Part shown: positions 27,572 through 36,927 of the stretch, one piece after another
Position numbering within the stretch: the stretch's first letter is position 1
Layout: every line of letters begins with the position of its first letter
From: Vibrio sp. J1-1
GTDB taxonomy: Bacteria > Pseudomonadota > Gammaproteobacteria > Enterobacterales > Vibrionaceae
Assembly: GCF_021728395.1 (NCBI RefSeq)
Contig: NZ_JAKKCM010000010.1
Location: 1-64,000, forward strand
Reading direction: 5' to 3'
DNA length: 64,000 nt
Translations under genes and position numbers: made by a program
The notes under the pieces: model-generated
The model's database searches: none
Seen by the model: the letters and a program-made list of their open reading frames with translations, nothing else
What the model was told of the DNA's origin: nothing

Positions 27572-28378
27572 TTGCAATCATCTAGTGACAGCATCAAACT
27601 TTTACAAATCACGGATACTCATCTGTTTGACGCCGATGAGGGAAGTTTGCTGAGCGTAAAAACTGCCGACAGCTTTTCTGCTGTGGTTGATGAGGTTTTG
27701 CGCCGCAAAGTGGAGTTTGATTACATTTTAGCAACCGGGGATATTTCGCAAGATCATAGTGCGGGGTCTTATCAACGATTCGCAGCTAGTATTGCCCCGC
27801 TCGAGAAAGATTGTTTCTGGCTGCCGGGCAATCATGACTACAAACCCAATATGGGAAGTGTGCTTCCATCAGAGCAGATTAAGGCGACGGAACATGTGTT
27901 GCTTGGTGATAAGTGGCAAGTGATCCTGCTTGACTCTCAAGTTGTCGGTGTTCCACACGGTCGTTTAAGCGATCAGCAGCTGAGACTGCTTGAAGAAAAG
28001 TTAATCGAGCATCCTGAGCGTTATACGCTGGTATTGTTGCATCACCACCCAATTCTTGTTGGTAGCGCATGGCTAGACCAACACACACTCAAAGATGCAG
28101 AAGCATTCTGGCAGATTGTTGAGCGTTTTGATGGTGTTAAAGGGATTCTGTGCGGGCACGTTCACCAAGATATGAATGTGCTTCATCATGGTATTCGAGT
28201 CATGGCGACACCTTCTACGTGTGTGCAATTCAAGCCTAACTCAGATGACTTTGCACTAGATATCACTTCGCCTGGCTGGCGAGAGTTAGAGCTGCATGCA
28301 ACGGGTGAGATTACCACGCAGGTTAATCGATTGCCGGAAGGTCTGTTCCAACCAGATTTCTCTTCGAACGGATACTAA
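27572..28378 (+). CDS. cpdA: 3',5'-cyclic AMP phosphodiesterase CpdA (TTG start)
   Basis: Metallophosphoesterase that hydrolyses cAMP and so lowers CRP activity. The 268-aa sequence has all calcineurin-type metal ligands: ITDTHLF, ATGDISQD, LPGNHDY, LLHHHP and GHVHQD. No ATG or GTG exists between the preceding in-frame stop (TAG at 27548) and the first metal-binding motif. The TTG at 27572, with AGG 8 nt upstream, is therefore the only plausible start. It follows yqiB by 46 bp and ends at a strong terminator. Confidence 0.92.
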   Translation: MQSSSDSIKLLQITDTHLFDADEGSLLSVKTADSFSAVVDEVLRRKVEFDYILATGDISQDHSAGSYQRFAASIAPLEKDCFWLPGNHDYKPNMGSVLPSEQIKATEHVLLGDKWQVILLDSQVVGVPHGRLSDQQLRLLEEKLIEHPERYTLVLLHHHPILVGSAWLDQHTLKDAEAFWQIVERFDGVKGILCGHVHQDMNVLHHGIRVMATPSTCVQFKPNSDDFALDITSPGWRELELHATGEITTQVNRLPEGLFQPDFSSNGY

Positions 28379-28382
28379 TCCT

Positions 28383-28412
28383 GCCCGAACATCATGTTCG
28401 GGCTTTCTTTTT
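28383..28412 (+). terminator. Terminator of the nudF-yqiB-cpdA unit
   Basis: The stem GCCCGAACAT / ATGTTCGGGC with a 1-nt centre (effective loop ATCAT), then TTTCTTTTT. It starts 5 bp after the cpdA stop. Confidence 0.88.
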
Positions 28413-28425
28413 ATGTGAGACTTTT

Positions 28426-29010
28426 ATGATGAAACCTTCACTATTGCTGTACATCCACGGTTTTAATAGCTCACCACTCTCAATGAAAGCGAATCTGATG
28501 AGAGAGTATTGTCAGCAGCATCGTCCGGACATCAAAGTGATCATTCCGCAGTTGCCGTGTTTTCCTCAGCTGGCTGCTCAACTCTTATTAGAAATCGTCG
28601 AGCAGTATCAAAACGATTACCGAATCGGATTAGTAGGCAGTTCACTAGGAGGCTTCATGTCGACTTGGTTGAATAGTCAATTTGGGTTTAAAGCGGTGGT
28701 TGTTAATCCGGCCGTCAAACCTTATGAATTGTTAGTCGACTATTTGGGCGAACAAACAAACCCCTACACGAATGAAACTTATACACTTGAAACTTGCCAT
28801 ATTGACGAGTTGAAAGCTCTTGATGTACAAAGCATCGCATTGCCAGACGCGTTTTGGCTACTGCAGCAAACCGAAGACGAGGTTTTGGACTATCGTCAGG
28901 CGGTAAATAAGTTTGCACAATCCAAGCAAACCGTAGAACAAGGCGGTGATCACAGTTTTGTAGGCTTCGAGCGTTATCCTGCAAAGATTATCGAATTTCT
29001 ACAACTGTAA
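28426..29010 (+). CDS. yqiA: Esterase YqiA
   Basis: A 194-aa small alpha/beta hydrolase: LLYIHGFNSSPLSMKA at the N-terminus, nucleophile elbow GSSLGGFMS, catalytic Asp in LLQQTEDEVLDY and His in GGDHSFVGFERY. E. coli YqiA has palmitoyl-CoA and p-nitrophenyl ester hydrolase activity; the physiological substrate is unknown. It lies between cpdA and parE as in E. coli. Tandem ATGs at 28426 and 28429 make the exact start uncertain by one codon. Confidence 0.93.
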   Translation: MMKPSLLLYIHGFNSSPLSMKANLMREYCQQHRPDIKVIIPQLPCFPQLAAQLLLEIVEQYQNDYRIGLVGSSLGGFMSTWLNSQFGFKAVVVNPAVKPYELLVDYLGEQTNPYTNETYTLETCHIDELKALDVQSIALPDAFWLLQQTEDEVLDYRQAVNKFAQSKQTVEQGGDHSFVGFERYPAKIIEFLQL

Positions 29011-29066
29011 TCGATAGGAACGATTGGAATACGCTCATAGTTTTTACTGATATATCCAACTGTTGC

Positions 29067-29098
29067 TTGACATAGGCGGTTTGCTTTCCGACTATATT
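29067..29098 (+). promoter_or_regulatory. Possible parE-parC promoter
   Basis: The 251-bp gap before parE has a perfect -35 TTGACA (29067-29072). The matching -10 is unclear: TATATT at 29093-29098 is 20 bp away, and GACTAT at 29090-29095 is a poorer match at 17 bp. I see no gene or hairpin in the rest of this gap. Confidence 0.4.
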
Positions 29099-29261
29099 TT
29101 GCTGAAAGATCTTAAGGGTCATAGACTCTGGCTACTTTGTTATGTATCAGATTTACAAACACTTAAAGATACAAACAGGGTGGCTTTTTCGTTTCCTGAG
29201 TAAACACATTCTGATTCGTGTTTTGCAGGTAACAAATAAACTTTGAGAACAATTCCGTATT

Positions 29262-31142
29262 ATGACTGAACAATATAATGCTGGGGCCATTGAAGTACTG
29301 AATGGCTTAGAGCCAGTACGTCGCCGACCAGGGATGTATACGGATACAGCGCGCCCGAACCATATGGGCCAAGAAGTTATCGATAACAGTGTCGATGAAG
29401 CGCTAGCCGGACATGCCTCAAAAGTACAAGTCATCCTACATGCTGACCAATCACTGGAAGTGATCGATGATGGTCGAGGCATGCCTGTTGATATCCACCC
29501 TGAAGAGAAAGTCTCTGGTGTTGAGCTGATCTTATGTAAGCTTCACGCGGGTGGTAAATTCTCGAATAAAAACTACCAGTTCTCCGGTGGTCTTCACGGG
29601 GTAGGTATTTCGGTAGTAAATGCACTGTCTAAACGTGTTGAAGTGACAGTACGTCGCGATGGTCAGGTCTATGAGATTGCTTTTGAGCATGGTGATAAAG
29701 TCTCAGACCTTACCGTAACCGGCACATGTGGCCGACGTAATCGTGGTACCAGCGTACACTTCTGGCCAGAAGCGAAGTACTTTGACTCGGCCAACTTCTC
29801 TGTGACGCGTTTGGTCAATAACCTACGTGCGAAGGCGGTACTTTGCCCGGGCTTAGAAATTACCTTTACTGATAAGGTTAATAACAAAGACTATAAGTGG
29901 CTCTATGAAGACGGCCTGAAAGACTATCTGGTTGAAGGTGTTAAAGGCTACACGGTTCTGCCGGAAGAACCGTTTACCGGTGAATTCTCAGCAGAAACCG
30001 AAGCCGCAAACTGGGCCGTGATTTGGCAGCCAGAAGGCGGCGAGATGATCACCGAAAGTTACGTCAACCTGATCCCTACTGCTCAGGGTGGTACACACGT
30101 AAACGGCCTGCGCCAAGGTTTGTTGGACGCAATGCGCGAGTTCTGTGAATTCCGCAACCTGTTGCCTCGTGGCGTCAAACTGACTGGTGATGATGTCTTC
30201 GACCGTTGTTCATACGTACTATCGGTAAAGATTCAAGATCCGCAATTTGCCGGTCAAACCAAAGAGCGTCTTTCATCTCGTCAAACGGCTGCATTCGTAT
30301 CAGGCGTGGTGAAAGATGCCTTCAGCCTATGGTTGAACGAAAAGCCGCAACTGGCAGAACAATTGGCTGAAGTTTGTATTGCTAACGCGCATCGTCGTAT
30401 GCGTGCAAGCAAAAAAGTCGTGCGTAAGAAAGTCGCGTCAGGTCCAGCTTTGCCAGGTAAATTGACCGACTGTTCTGTGCAAGACTTAAATCGCACAGAA
30501 ATCTTCTTTGTCGAGGGGGACTCGGCGGGCGGTTCTGCAAAACAGGCGCGTGACCGTGAGTTCCAAGCGGTGATGCCGCTACGCGGTAAGATTCTGAACA
30601 CCTGGGAAGTGTCTGCTGACCAAGTTCTGGCGTCTCAAGAAGTGCACGACATTTCCGTTGCGTTAGGTATCGACCCTGACAATGATAACCTAGATGGCCT
30701 TCGTTACGGTAAAATCTGTATCCTTGCCGATGCGGACTCGGACGGTCTACACATCGCCACACTGCTGTGTGCGCTGTTCACACGTCACTTCCGTGCATTG
30801 GTTGAAGCGGGTCATATCTACGTTGCCATGCCGCCACTGTATCGTATCGACTGCGGTAAAGAAGTGTTCTACGCACTCGATGACGATGAAAAAGATGGCG
30901 TACTAGAGCGTCTGTCGAAGAAGAAAGCCAAAATCAACGTTCAGCGATTCAAAGGTCTGGGTGAGATGAACCCATTACAGCTGCGTGAAACCACCATGGA
31001 TCCAAACACACGTCGTCTGGTTCAGTTAACCATTGACGACTCTGCGGCGACCATGGAAATGATGGACATGTTGCTTGGTAAGAAGCGTGCAGATGACCGT
31101 CGCTCTTGGTTACAAAACAACGGCGATTTGGCAGAGGTTTAA
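29262..31142 (+). CDS. parE: DNA topoisomerase IV subunit B (ParE)
   Basis: ATPase subunit of topoisomerase IV, which decatenates daughter chromosomes. The 626-aa protein (E. coli 630) has the GHKL ATPase motifs QEVIDNSVDEALAGH, DDGRGMPVD and SGGLHGVGISVVNALS. It also has the transducer region and the Toprim domain with FVEGDSAGGSAKQARDREFQ and DADSDGLHI. parC follows 3 bp after the stop. The EGDSAGGSAKQARD quinolone-determining segment is wild-type in appearance. Confidence 0.97.
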   Translation: MTEQYNAGAIEVLNGLEPVRRRPGMYTDTARPNHMGQEVIDNSVDEALAGHASKVQVILHADQSLEVIDDGRGMPVDIHPEEKVSGVELILCKLHAGGKFSNKNYQFSGGLHGVGISVVNALSKRVEVTVRRDGQVYEIAFEHGDKVSDLTVTGTCGRRNRGTSVHFWPEAKYFDSANFSVTRLVNNLRAKAVLCPGLEITFTDKVNNKDYKWLYEDGLKDYLVEGVKGYTVLPEEPFTGEFSAETEAANWAVIWQPEGGEMITESYVNLIPTAQGGTHVNGLRQGLLDAMREFCEFRNLLPRGVKLTGDDVFDRCSYVLSVKIQDPQFAGQTKERLSSRQTAAFVSGVVKDAFSLWLNEKPQLAEQLAEVCIANAHRRMRASKKVVRKKVASGPALPGKLTDCSVQDLNRTEIFFVEGDSAGGSAKQARDREFQAVMPLRGKILNTWEVSADQVLASQEVHDISVALGIDPDNDNLDGLRYGKICILADADSDGLHIATLLCALFTRHFRALVEAGHIYVAMPPLYRIDCGKEVFYALDDDEKDGVLERLSKKKAKINVQRFKGLGEMNPLQLRETTMDPNTRRLVQLTIDDSAATMEMMDMLLGKKRADDRRSWLQNNGDLAEV

Positions 31143-31145
31143 CGA

Positions 31146-33431
31146 ATGTCTACAGAAATTACTTACGATGGCGTTGAACAGTTGCCGATGCGCAAGTTCA
31201 CCGAAGACGCTTATCTGAATTACTCGATGTACGTAATTATGGACCGCGCATTGCCATACATTGGCGATGGTTTGAAGCCGGTTCAACGACGTATCATTTA
31301 CGCGATGTCGGAGCTAGGTCTCTCGGCATCAGCAAAATACAAAAAATCAGCACGTACTGTCGGTGACGTGTTGGGTAAATACCATCCGCACGGCGACTCG
31401 GCATGTTACGAAGCGATGGTATTGATGGCTCAGCCGTTTTCTTACCGTTATCCACTGGTTGACGGTCAGGGTAACTGGGGTGCGCCGGATGATCCGAAAT
31501 CTTTCGCTGCGATGCGTTATACCGAAGCGAAACTGTCTAAATTTGCCGAAGTACTACTGGGCGAATTAGGTCAGGGCACGGTTGAGTGGCAGCCAAACTT
31601 TGATGGCACGATGAAAGAGCCGCAAATGCTGCCTGCGCGTCTTCCTCATATCCTGCTTAACGGCGTAACGGGTATCGCGGTTGGTATGGCGACTGATATT
31701 CCTCCGCATAACGTACGTGAGGTAGCTGACGCAACAATCCATCTGATCGATAACCCTAAAGCGGAACTGCCGGATGTAATGCAGTACGTGAAAGGTCCGG
31801 ATTACCCAACGGAAGCTGAGATCATTTCACCACAAGCGGAAATTGAAAAGATCTACCGTAACGGACGCGGCAGCATCAAGATGCGTGCAGTCTGGCATAA
31901 AGAAGGGACGGATATCGTCATCTCGTCGATTCCGCACCAAGTGTCAGGCTCTAAGTTACTTGAGCAGATCGCAAACCAAATGCGTGCGAAGAAGCTACCA
32001 ATGGTCGAAGACCTTCGTGATGAATCGGACCACGAGAATCCAACTCGTATCGTTATCGTTCCTCGTTCTAACCGAGTCGATTGCGATATGTTGATGAATC
32101 ACTTGTTCGCTTCTACTGATCTAGAGCGAAGCTACCGCGTTAACCTGAACATGATTGGTCTGGATAACCGTCCTCAAGTGAAAGGTCTGGTTCAGATTCT
32201 ATCGGAGTGGATTGAGTTCCGCCGCACTACGGTTCGCCGTCGTTTACAGCATCGTTTAGATAAAGTGATGGCTCGCTTGCACATCTTAGAAGGTTTGTTG
32301 GTTGCTTACCTGAACCTTGATGAAGTGATTGAGATCATCCGTACTGAAGACGATCCAAAAGCGGTGCTGATGGAACGTTTTGGCATTACTGATATTCAAG
32401 CAGACGCGATTCTGGATACCAAACTTCGTCATCTTGCCAAGCTGGAAGAAATGAAGATCCGTGGTGAGCAAGAAGAGCTGGAAAAAGAACGTGAGAAGCT
32501 CGAACTGCTATTAGGTTCTGAGCGCCGCCTGAATACGCTGCTGAAGAAAGAGATCAAAGCAGATGCAGAAAAATACGGCGATGACCGTCGTTCGCCACTG
32601 GTAGAGCGTTCGGAAGCGAAAGCGCTAACTGAGCGTGATCTGGTTCCGAGTGAACCAATTACGGTTGTTCTGTCTGAAAAAGGCTGGATTCGTCACGCTA
32701 AAGGCCACGAAGTTGAAGCGGAAAGCTTGAACTATAAGTCTGGTGATAAATATCTGGCGCATGCGCGAGGTAAGAGTAACCAACCTGCCGTTTTCCTTGG
32801 CAGTGATGGTCGAAGCTACTCTCTTGAATCGCACTCTTTACCATCCGCTCGTAGCCAGGGTGAGCCAATTACTGGTCGCCTGAACATCACCGCTGGTAGC
32901 AGCATTCGCCAAGTTATTATGGGTGAAGAAGATCAGCTTTGGCTGGTGGGCTCTGACGCGGGTTACGGTTTTGTATGTAAAGGTTCCGATCTGTTGTCCA
33001 AGAACCGCAGCGGTAAAGCTTTGGTGACCTTGCCTGCTAAATCTGAAGTAATGACGCCTAAAGAGGTTGAAGATCTAGACTCTGATGAAATTTTGGCGAT
33101 CACGAACCAAGGACGTATGTTGTTGTTCCCAATTAAAGACCTGCCACAATTAGCGAAAGGTAAGGGGAATAAGATCATCAACATTCCTGCAGCAAAAGCG
33201 AAAGAGCGTGAAGAAGTATTATCTCATCTGATGGCTCTGCCACAGGGAGCCTCTCTGACACTTTATGCTGGCAAGCGCAAGCTGGGCTTGAAACCAACCG
33301 ACTTAGAGAACTTCCGTGGTGAGCGTGGTCGTCGAGGCAGTCTATTGCCAAGAGGTTTACAACGAGTGACACGAATCGAAGTTGAGCTCGGTGAGTCGAG
33401 CAACACTGAAGAGTCGAGCGAAAGCGAATAG
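31146..33431 (+). CDS. parC: DNA topoisomerase IV subunit A (ParC)
   Basis: Breakage-reunion subunit of topoisomerase IV. The 761-aa protein has the winged-helix catalytic core with active-site Tyr125 ([11 protein letters not shown]), a tower and coiled-coil gate, and the C-terminal beta-pinwheel repeats that bind DNA. The quinolone-determining region reads [13 protein letters not shown], with Ser85 and Glu89 (E. coli Ser80/Glu84) in the susceptible form. It has a glutamate- and serine-rich tail. It is coupled to parE with a 3-bp gap. Confidence 0.97.
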   Translation: MSTEITYDGVEQLPMRKFTEDAYLNYSMYVIMDRALPYIGDGLKPVQRRIIYAMSELGLSASAKYKKSARTVGDVLGKYHPHGDSACYEAMVLMAQPFSYRYPLVDGQGNWGAPDDPKSFAAMRYTEAKLSKFAEVLLGELGQGTVEWQPNFDGTMKEPQMLPARLPHILLNGVTGIAVGMATDIPPHNVREVADATIHLIDNPKAELPDVMQYVKGPDYPTEAEIISPQAEIEKIYRNGRGSIKMRAVWHKEGTDIVISSIPHQVSGSKLLEQIANQMRAKKLPMVEDLRDESDHENPTRIVIVPRSNRVDCDMLMNHLFASTDLERSYRVNLNMIGLDNRPQVKGLVQILSEWIEFRRTTVRRRLQHRLDKVMARLHILEGLLVAYLNLDEVIEIIRTEDDPKAVLMERFGITDIQADAILDTKLRHLAKLEEMKIRGEQEELEKEREKLELLLGSERRLNTLLKKEIKADAEKYGDDRRSPLVERSEAKALTERDLVPSEPITVVLSEKGWIRHAKGHEVEAESLNYKSGDKYLAHARGKSNQPAVFLGSDGRSYSLESHSLPSARSQGEPITGRLNITAGSSIRQVIMGEEDQLWLVGSDAGYGFVCKGSDLLSKNRSGKALVTLPAKSEVMTPKEVEDLDSDEILAITNQGRMLLFPIKDLPQLAKGKGNKIINIPAAKAKEREEVLSHLMALPQGASLTLYAGKRKLGLKPTDLENFRGERGRRGSLLPRGLQRVTRIEVELGESSNTEESSESE

Positions 33432-33441
33432 AAATATAAAC

Positions 33442-33470
33442 AAAAATCCCAGCCAATGGCTGGGATTTTT
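33442..33470 (+). terminator. Bidirectional terminator between parC and degS
   Basis: The stem AAAAATCCCAGCC / GGCTGGGATTTTT lies 11 bp after parC. Its last base is the first base of the degS stop codon on the other strand. Confidence 0.9.
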
Positions 33471-34534
33471 TATGCTTCTTGTTTATCTTCGGCAATAGTG
33501 ACTTTTAACGTTATTTCTTTGCCTTTACGAATAATACCTACGTCGACCGTGGTCCCGGGACGTAAATCGGTGACGATATCCATCACGCTTTGACGTCCCT
33601 GAACTTTATTGCCATCAATACTAATTATGATGTCTTGTTTCTCGAAACCTGCTGCGCTAGCTGGACCATTCGGGTCGATACCGAGCACAACAATGCCGCC
33701 AATATGTTCATTACCGAGTAAGCGAGCGGTGACAGCATTAATATCTTGACCATCAATGCCGATATAGCCACGAATCACACGGCCATCAGCAATGATCTTT
33801 TGCATGATCTTACTCGCTAGCGGAGCCGGAATCGCGAATGAAATTCCGTAGGTTTCCAAATCGGTTGCTTGCTGGAAGGAAGCGGTGTTGATTCCGACTA
33901 ATTCACCTTGGGTATTAACCAGTGCACCGCCAGAGTTGCCTTCGTTGATTGCTGCATCTGTTTGAATGAAGGCTTGGCGTCCGTCGCTGATAGAAGATCG
34001 TCCTGTTGCGGAGATAATACCAAAGGTCGTGGTTTGTCCTAAGTTGTATGGATTCCCAATGGCCAGTACCACATCTCCAACTTGAGGTTTATATTCTGAG
34101 TTAAGTGGTATCACGGGCAAATTTGTACCCTCAACGCGTAGTACGGCGATATCGGTGCGTTTGTCGGTACCGACAAGTTGTGCCGCGGCAGCTCTGCCAT
34201 CTTGTAACGCTACGACGATTTGGTCAGCCTGCGCGACCACATGGTAGTTCGTAATGATGTAACCTTTTTCACTGACAATCACACCAGAACCCAGTCCTTG
34301 TGTGGAAAGCTTGCTGCGATCATTTTCAACATACTTACGACTGTAAATATTCACCACGGCTGGAGCGGCTTTTCTGACAGCCTGATTGAAAGAGAGTTCA
34401 AGAGAGGCGATATTGCTTGGTTGTGGATCAAGCGCAGCTGGAATTACGTTATTACGTAAAGATGGAACCGCAAGTAGGACAACGGCGGCGGTTGCTAAGC
34501 CTAAAAAGACAGAACGTAATAAAAAGCTAAGCAT
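33470..34534 (-). CDS. degS: Inner-membrane serine protease DegS
   Basis: Senses misfolded outer-membrane porins through its PDZ domain and makes the first cut in anti-sigma factor RseA, triggering the sigma-E response. The start is MLSFLLRSVFLG (354 aa), with a GGAG ribosome binding site and an N-terminal transmembrane anchor at about 5-25 without a cleavage site. The catalytic triad is H98 (TNYHVV), D128 (RTDIAVL) and S201 (GNSGGALVN). One PDZ domain (RGYIGIDGQDINAVTA onward) fills the C-terminal third. It lies downstream of degQ, as in E. coli, but a hairpin terminator separates them. Confidence 0.95.
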   Translation of the reverse strand: MLSFLLRSVFLGLATAAVVLLAVPSLRNNVIPAALDPQPSNIASLELSFNQAVRKAAPAVVNIYSRKYVENDRSKLSTQGLGSGVIVSEKGYIITNYHVVAQADQIVVALQDGRAAAAQLVGTDKRTDIAVLRVEGTNLPVIPLNSEYKPQVGDVVLAIGNPYNLGQTTTFGIISATGRSSISDGRQAFIQTDAAINEGNSGGALVNTQGELVGINTASFQQATDLETYGISFAIPAPLASKIMQKIIADGRVIRGYIGIDGQDINAVTARLLGNEHIGGIVVLGIDPNGPASAAGFEKQDIIISIDGNKVQGRQSVMDIVTDLRPGTTVDVGIIRKGKEITLKVTIAEDKQEA

Positions 34535-34602
34535 ATCCTCTCCATGTGTGAACACCAAAGTGGCATCGGAAGGTGAAGAATAGCATTACATTGAAAAATA
34601 AC

Positions 34603-34634
34603 AAAAGGACAGCACGTGATTGTGCTGTCCTTTT
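34603..34634 (-). terminator. Terminator between degQ and degS
   Basis: The stem AAAAGGACAGCAC / GTGCTGTCCTTTT with a 6-nt loop has A/T flanks on both sides. It should stop most degQ transcripts, implying that degS has its own promoter or depends on read-through. Confidence 0.85.
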
Positions 34635-34731
34635 AATTGCCCGCTTAAAAGTTCGTCAAAGTATTAGAGCTCTATCACCGAATGTGGTGTATCCAAAGCA
34701 CATTTACCTAACGACCTTTGGACCAATACTG

Positions 34732-36099
34732 TTATCGGATGACCAGATAAATGGTACGTTCGCCGCGTTGGATGTTGAGTGCCAGTACGCCTTTTTGCTG
34801 ATCAACAATGGCACGAAGTTCAGCAAGATTTTTCACACGCTGACGGTTCACACCGATGATGATGTCACCTTCTTGCAACTGGTACTGAGCCGCCGGTGAG
34901 TTTTCAGCAACGCTTGTCACCTTCACACCTTGAACGGAGTCACTCGGGTTTGTGTTACTTAACTCTGCCCCTTTAAGACCATCATGTAGGGTTTCTGCTT
35001 TCGCTTTGATATTGGTCGACTCACCAAGCGTCACATTGAAGGTTTCGCTTTTACCATCACGTACTACACCCAGAGTAATCTTTTTACCTGCACCTAATGT
35101 GGCGACTTTGGCACGTAACTCAGAGAAGGTGTCAATCGACTTACCATTAACGGAAACGATGATGTCACCTGCTTTCAAGCCTGCTTTATCTGCAGCACTA
35201 TCAGGAACTACTTGGCCAATAAATGCTCCTTTGCTGGACTCATAGCCAAGTGCCTCAGCTAGCTCAGATGTGACTTCGCCACCTTGAACACCCAACATAC
35301 CGCGTTTCACTTCACCAAACTCTAAGATTTGCTCAGTAAGGTTTTTCATCATGTTGGAAGGAATCGCAAAGCCAATGCCGACGTTACCGCCATTTGGACC
35401 TAAAATAGCGGTGTTGATCCCAATCAGCTCACCATTTAAGTTGACCAATGCACCACCTGAGTTGCCGCTGTTAATCGCTGCATCGGTTTGAATGAAGTTC
35501 TCGAAGTTTTCAACATTCAAACCGCTTCGGCCAAGTGCTGAAACAATACCTGAAGTGACGGTTTGACCAAGCCCAAACGGGTTACCAATTGCAACGGTAA
35601 AGTCGCCGACACGCAACCTGTCTGAGTCAGCAATGTTAATTTGCGTCAGGTTCTTTGCTTTTTCTAGTTTGAGCAGCGCTACGTCGGCCATTTCATCACC
35701 ACCAACTAACTCGGCGTCATACTCTCGTCCGTCATATAAGCGTACTCGAATCTCATCTGCCCCTTTTATTACGTGATAGTTCGTTACGATATGACCTTTA
35801 TTAGCGTCAATAATGACACCTGACCCTAAACCTCGGAACGGGCGTTCTCGTGTTTGTTCCATTGGAAAATCGGGGCCAAAGAAAAATTGAAATTGCTCGG
35901 GAATACGGCTGGTTTGCACCTGTTTGCCTTCTACCGCAATGCTGACTACCGCTGGGGTCACTTTTTCCAACATTGGCGCAAGGCTAGGTAATTGTTGACC
36001 ATCCACGCTGAGCGGTAAGGCTGCTGTCGCCTGAATGGGCGTAAAGATAGAGCTCAAACTCAGAGATAGAACGGTCAGTGCAAGCAGTGGTTTTTTCAT
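34732..36099 (-). CDS. degQ: Periplasmic serine endoprotease DegQ (HtrA family)
   Basis: Periplasmic protease/chaperone of the HtrA family. The 455-aa precursor has a signal peptide (MKKPLLALTVLSLSLSSIF... cleaved near ATA-ALP). The triad is H109 (TNYHVI), D139 (MADVALL) and S214 (GNSGGALVN). Two PDZ domains follow (RGMLGVQGGEV region and the GVKVTSVAENSPAAQYQLQE region). The short LA loop (around 60-85) and length of 455 match DegQ rather than DegP (474 aa with a long Q-rich linker). An AGGAG ribosome binding site lies 7-8 nt before the ATG. It is paired with degS downstream. Confidence 0.94.
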   Translation of the reverse strand: MKKPLLALTVLSLSLSSIFTPIQATAALPLSVDGQQLPSLAPMLEKVTPAVVSIAVEGKQVQTSRIPEQFQFFFGPDFPMEQTRERPFRGLGSGVIIDANKGHIVTNYHVIKGADEIRVRLYDGREYDAELVGGDEMADVALLKLEKAKNLTQINIADSDRLRVGDFTVAIGNPFGLGQTVTSGIVSALGRSGLNVENFENFIQTDAAINSGNSGGALVNLNGELIGINTAILGPNGGNVGIGFAIPSNMMKNLTEQILEFGEVKRGMLGVQGGEVTSELAEALGYESSKGAFIGQVVPDSAADKAGLKAGDIIVSVNGKSIDTFSELRAKVATLGAGKKITLGVVRDGKSETFNVTLGESTNIKAKAETLHDGLKGAELSNTNPSDSVQGVKVTSVAENSPAAQYQLQEGDIIIGVNRQRVKNLAELRAIVDQQKGVLALNIQRGERTIYLVIR

Positions 36100-36229
36100 C
36101 CAATAACTCCTCTTGAAACATGTCTGCCAAAAAGAAATATCCTAACAATTAGTAATATAAGGTTAAGTTGGGATAATCAAAAGGGGTAGCAGTCCACAAG
36201 TAAGTTAGAGATGGCTGTTTAAGAAAAGT

Positions 36230-36265
36230 TCAAAAAGGACCGATACAAAATGAGTTTTGTATCGG
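36230..36265 (-). terminator. Terminator of zapG
   Basis: The perfect stem CCGATACAAAA / TTTTGTATCGG (36240-36265) with loop TGAG is followed on the minus strand by TCCTTTTTG. It lies 23 bp after the zapG stop. Confidence 0.8.
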
Positions 36266-36288
36266 CCTGATAGGGGAGATAAGAGGCG

Positions 36289-36732
36289 TTATGATGCTTT
36301 GGCGGTGACCGCTTCAGGTGCTGTAATGACTTCTTTCTCTTGATCTTTTAAAAGACCTGTTGCGCCATTGGCGTAGTCTTTAGGTTGTTCATTCACATTT
36401 GGCTGATCTTCTTTGATCTGCTCTGAAGCCATCGCAGTCTTCTTATCGAACGGGTTATCTTGCTCTGGTAAATTAGGCAAAAGCTCTGAAGACGTCTTCG
36501 CTAAATGCTGATATAGCTTGGTGTAATCTTTACCTAAGGTATCTAACATTTCTGCGGTTTGGGCAAAGTGGTCAACGAGCTCTTGGCGTTGTTGTTCTAG
36601 TTCAAACTTCGCCGACTCTAGTTCTTTCTGTACAGACTTCTGTTTTTTGTATTCAGGGGTGGTTAGTCTACTAATGACTACGCCTACTATTGTACCGACC
36701 AGCAAACCCACAATGGCATGAATCCAAGGCAT
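36289..36732 (-). CDS. zapG: Z-ring/envelope protein ZapG (YhcB, DUF1043)
   Basis: A 147-aa inner-membrane protein with an N-terminal transmembrane helix (IHAIVGLLVGTIVGVVISRL) followed by a cytoplasmic coiled coil (about 30-80; QKELESAKFELEQQRQELVD) and a low-complexity polar tail. The family (DUF1043/YhcB) contacts divisome, elongasome and LPS-synthesis proteins in E. coli. It lies divergent from zapE and next to degQ/degS, the same gene order as in E. coli (zapE, yhcB, degQ, degS). Confidence 0.93.
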   Translation of the reverse strand: MPWIHAIVGLLVGTIVGVVISRLTTPEYKKQKSVQKELESAKFELEQQRQELVDHFAQTAEMLDTLGKDYTKLYQHLAKTSSELLPNLPEQDNPFDKKTAMASEQIKEDQPNVNEQPKDYANGATGLLKDQEKEVITAPEAVTAKAS

Positions 36733-36927
36733 AACTGCTCCTTATATTTGTTTTAACAAGTCTTTTACTACTTAGTTACACGCGGTGCTCGTCCATGTTA
36801 CTATGGCTTGAACAGCCGATAAAGAAAAATAGCAGTATGTCTTCGGGGACTGATCATTAATTCTCTGTAATTAGACATTGCCCCCGAGGTGACACTTTCC
36901 TTTGTACCTCTAAAACGACTTAATGCG

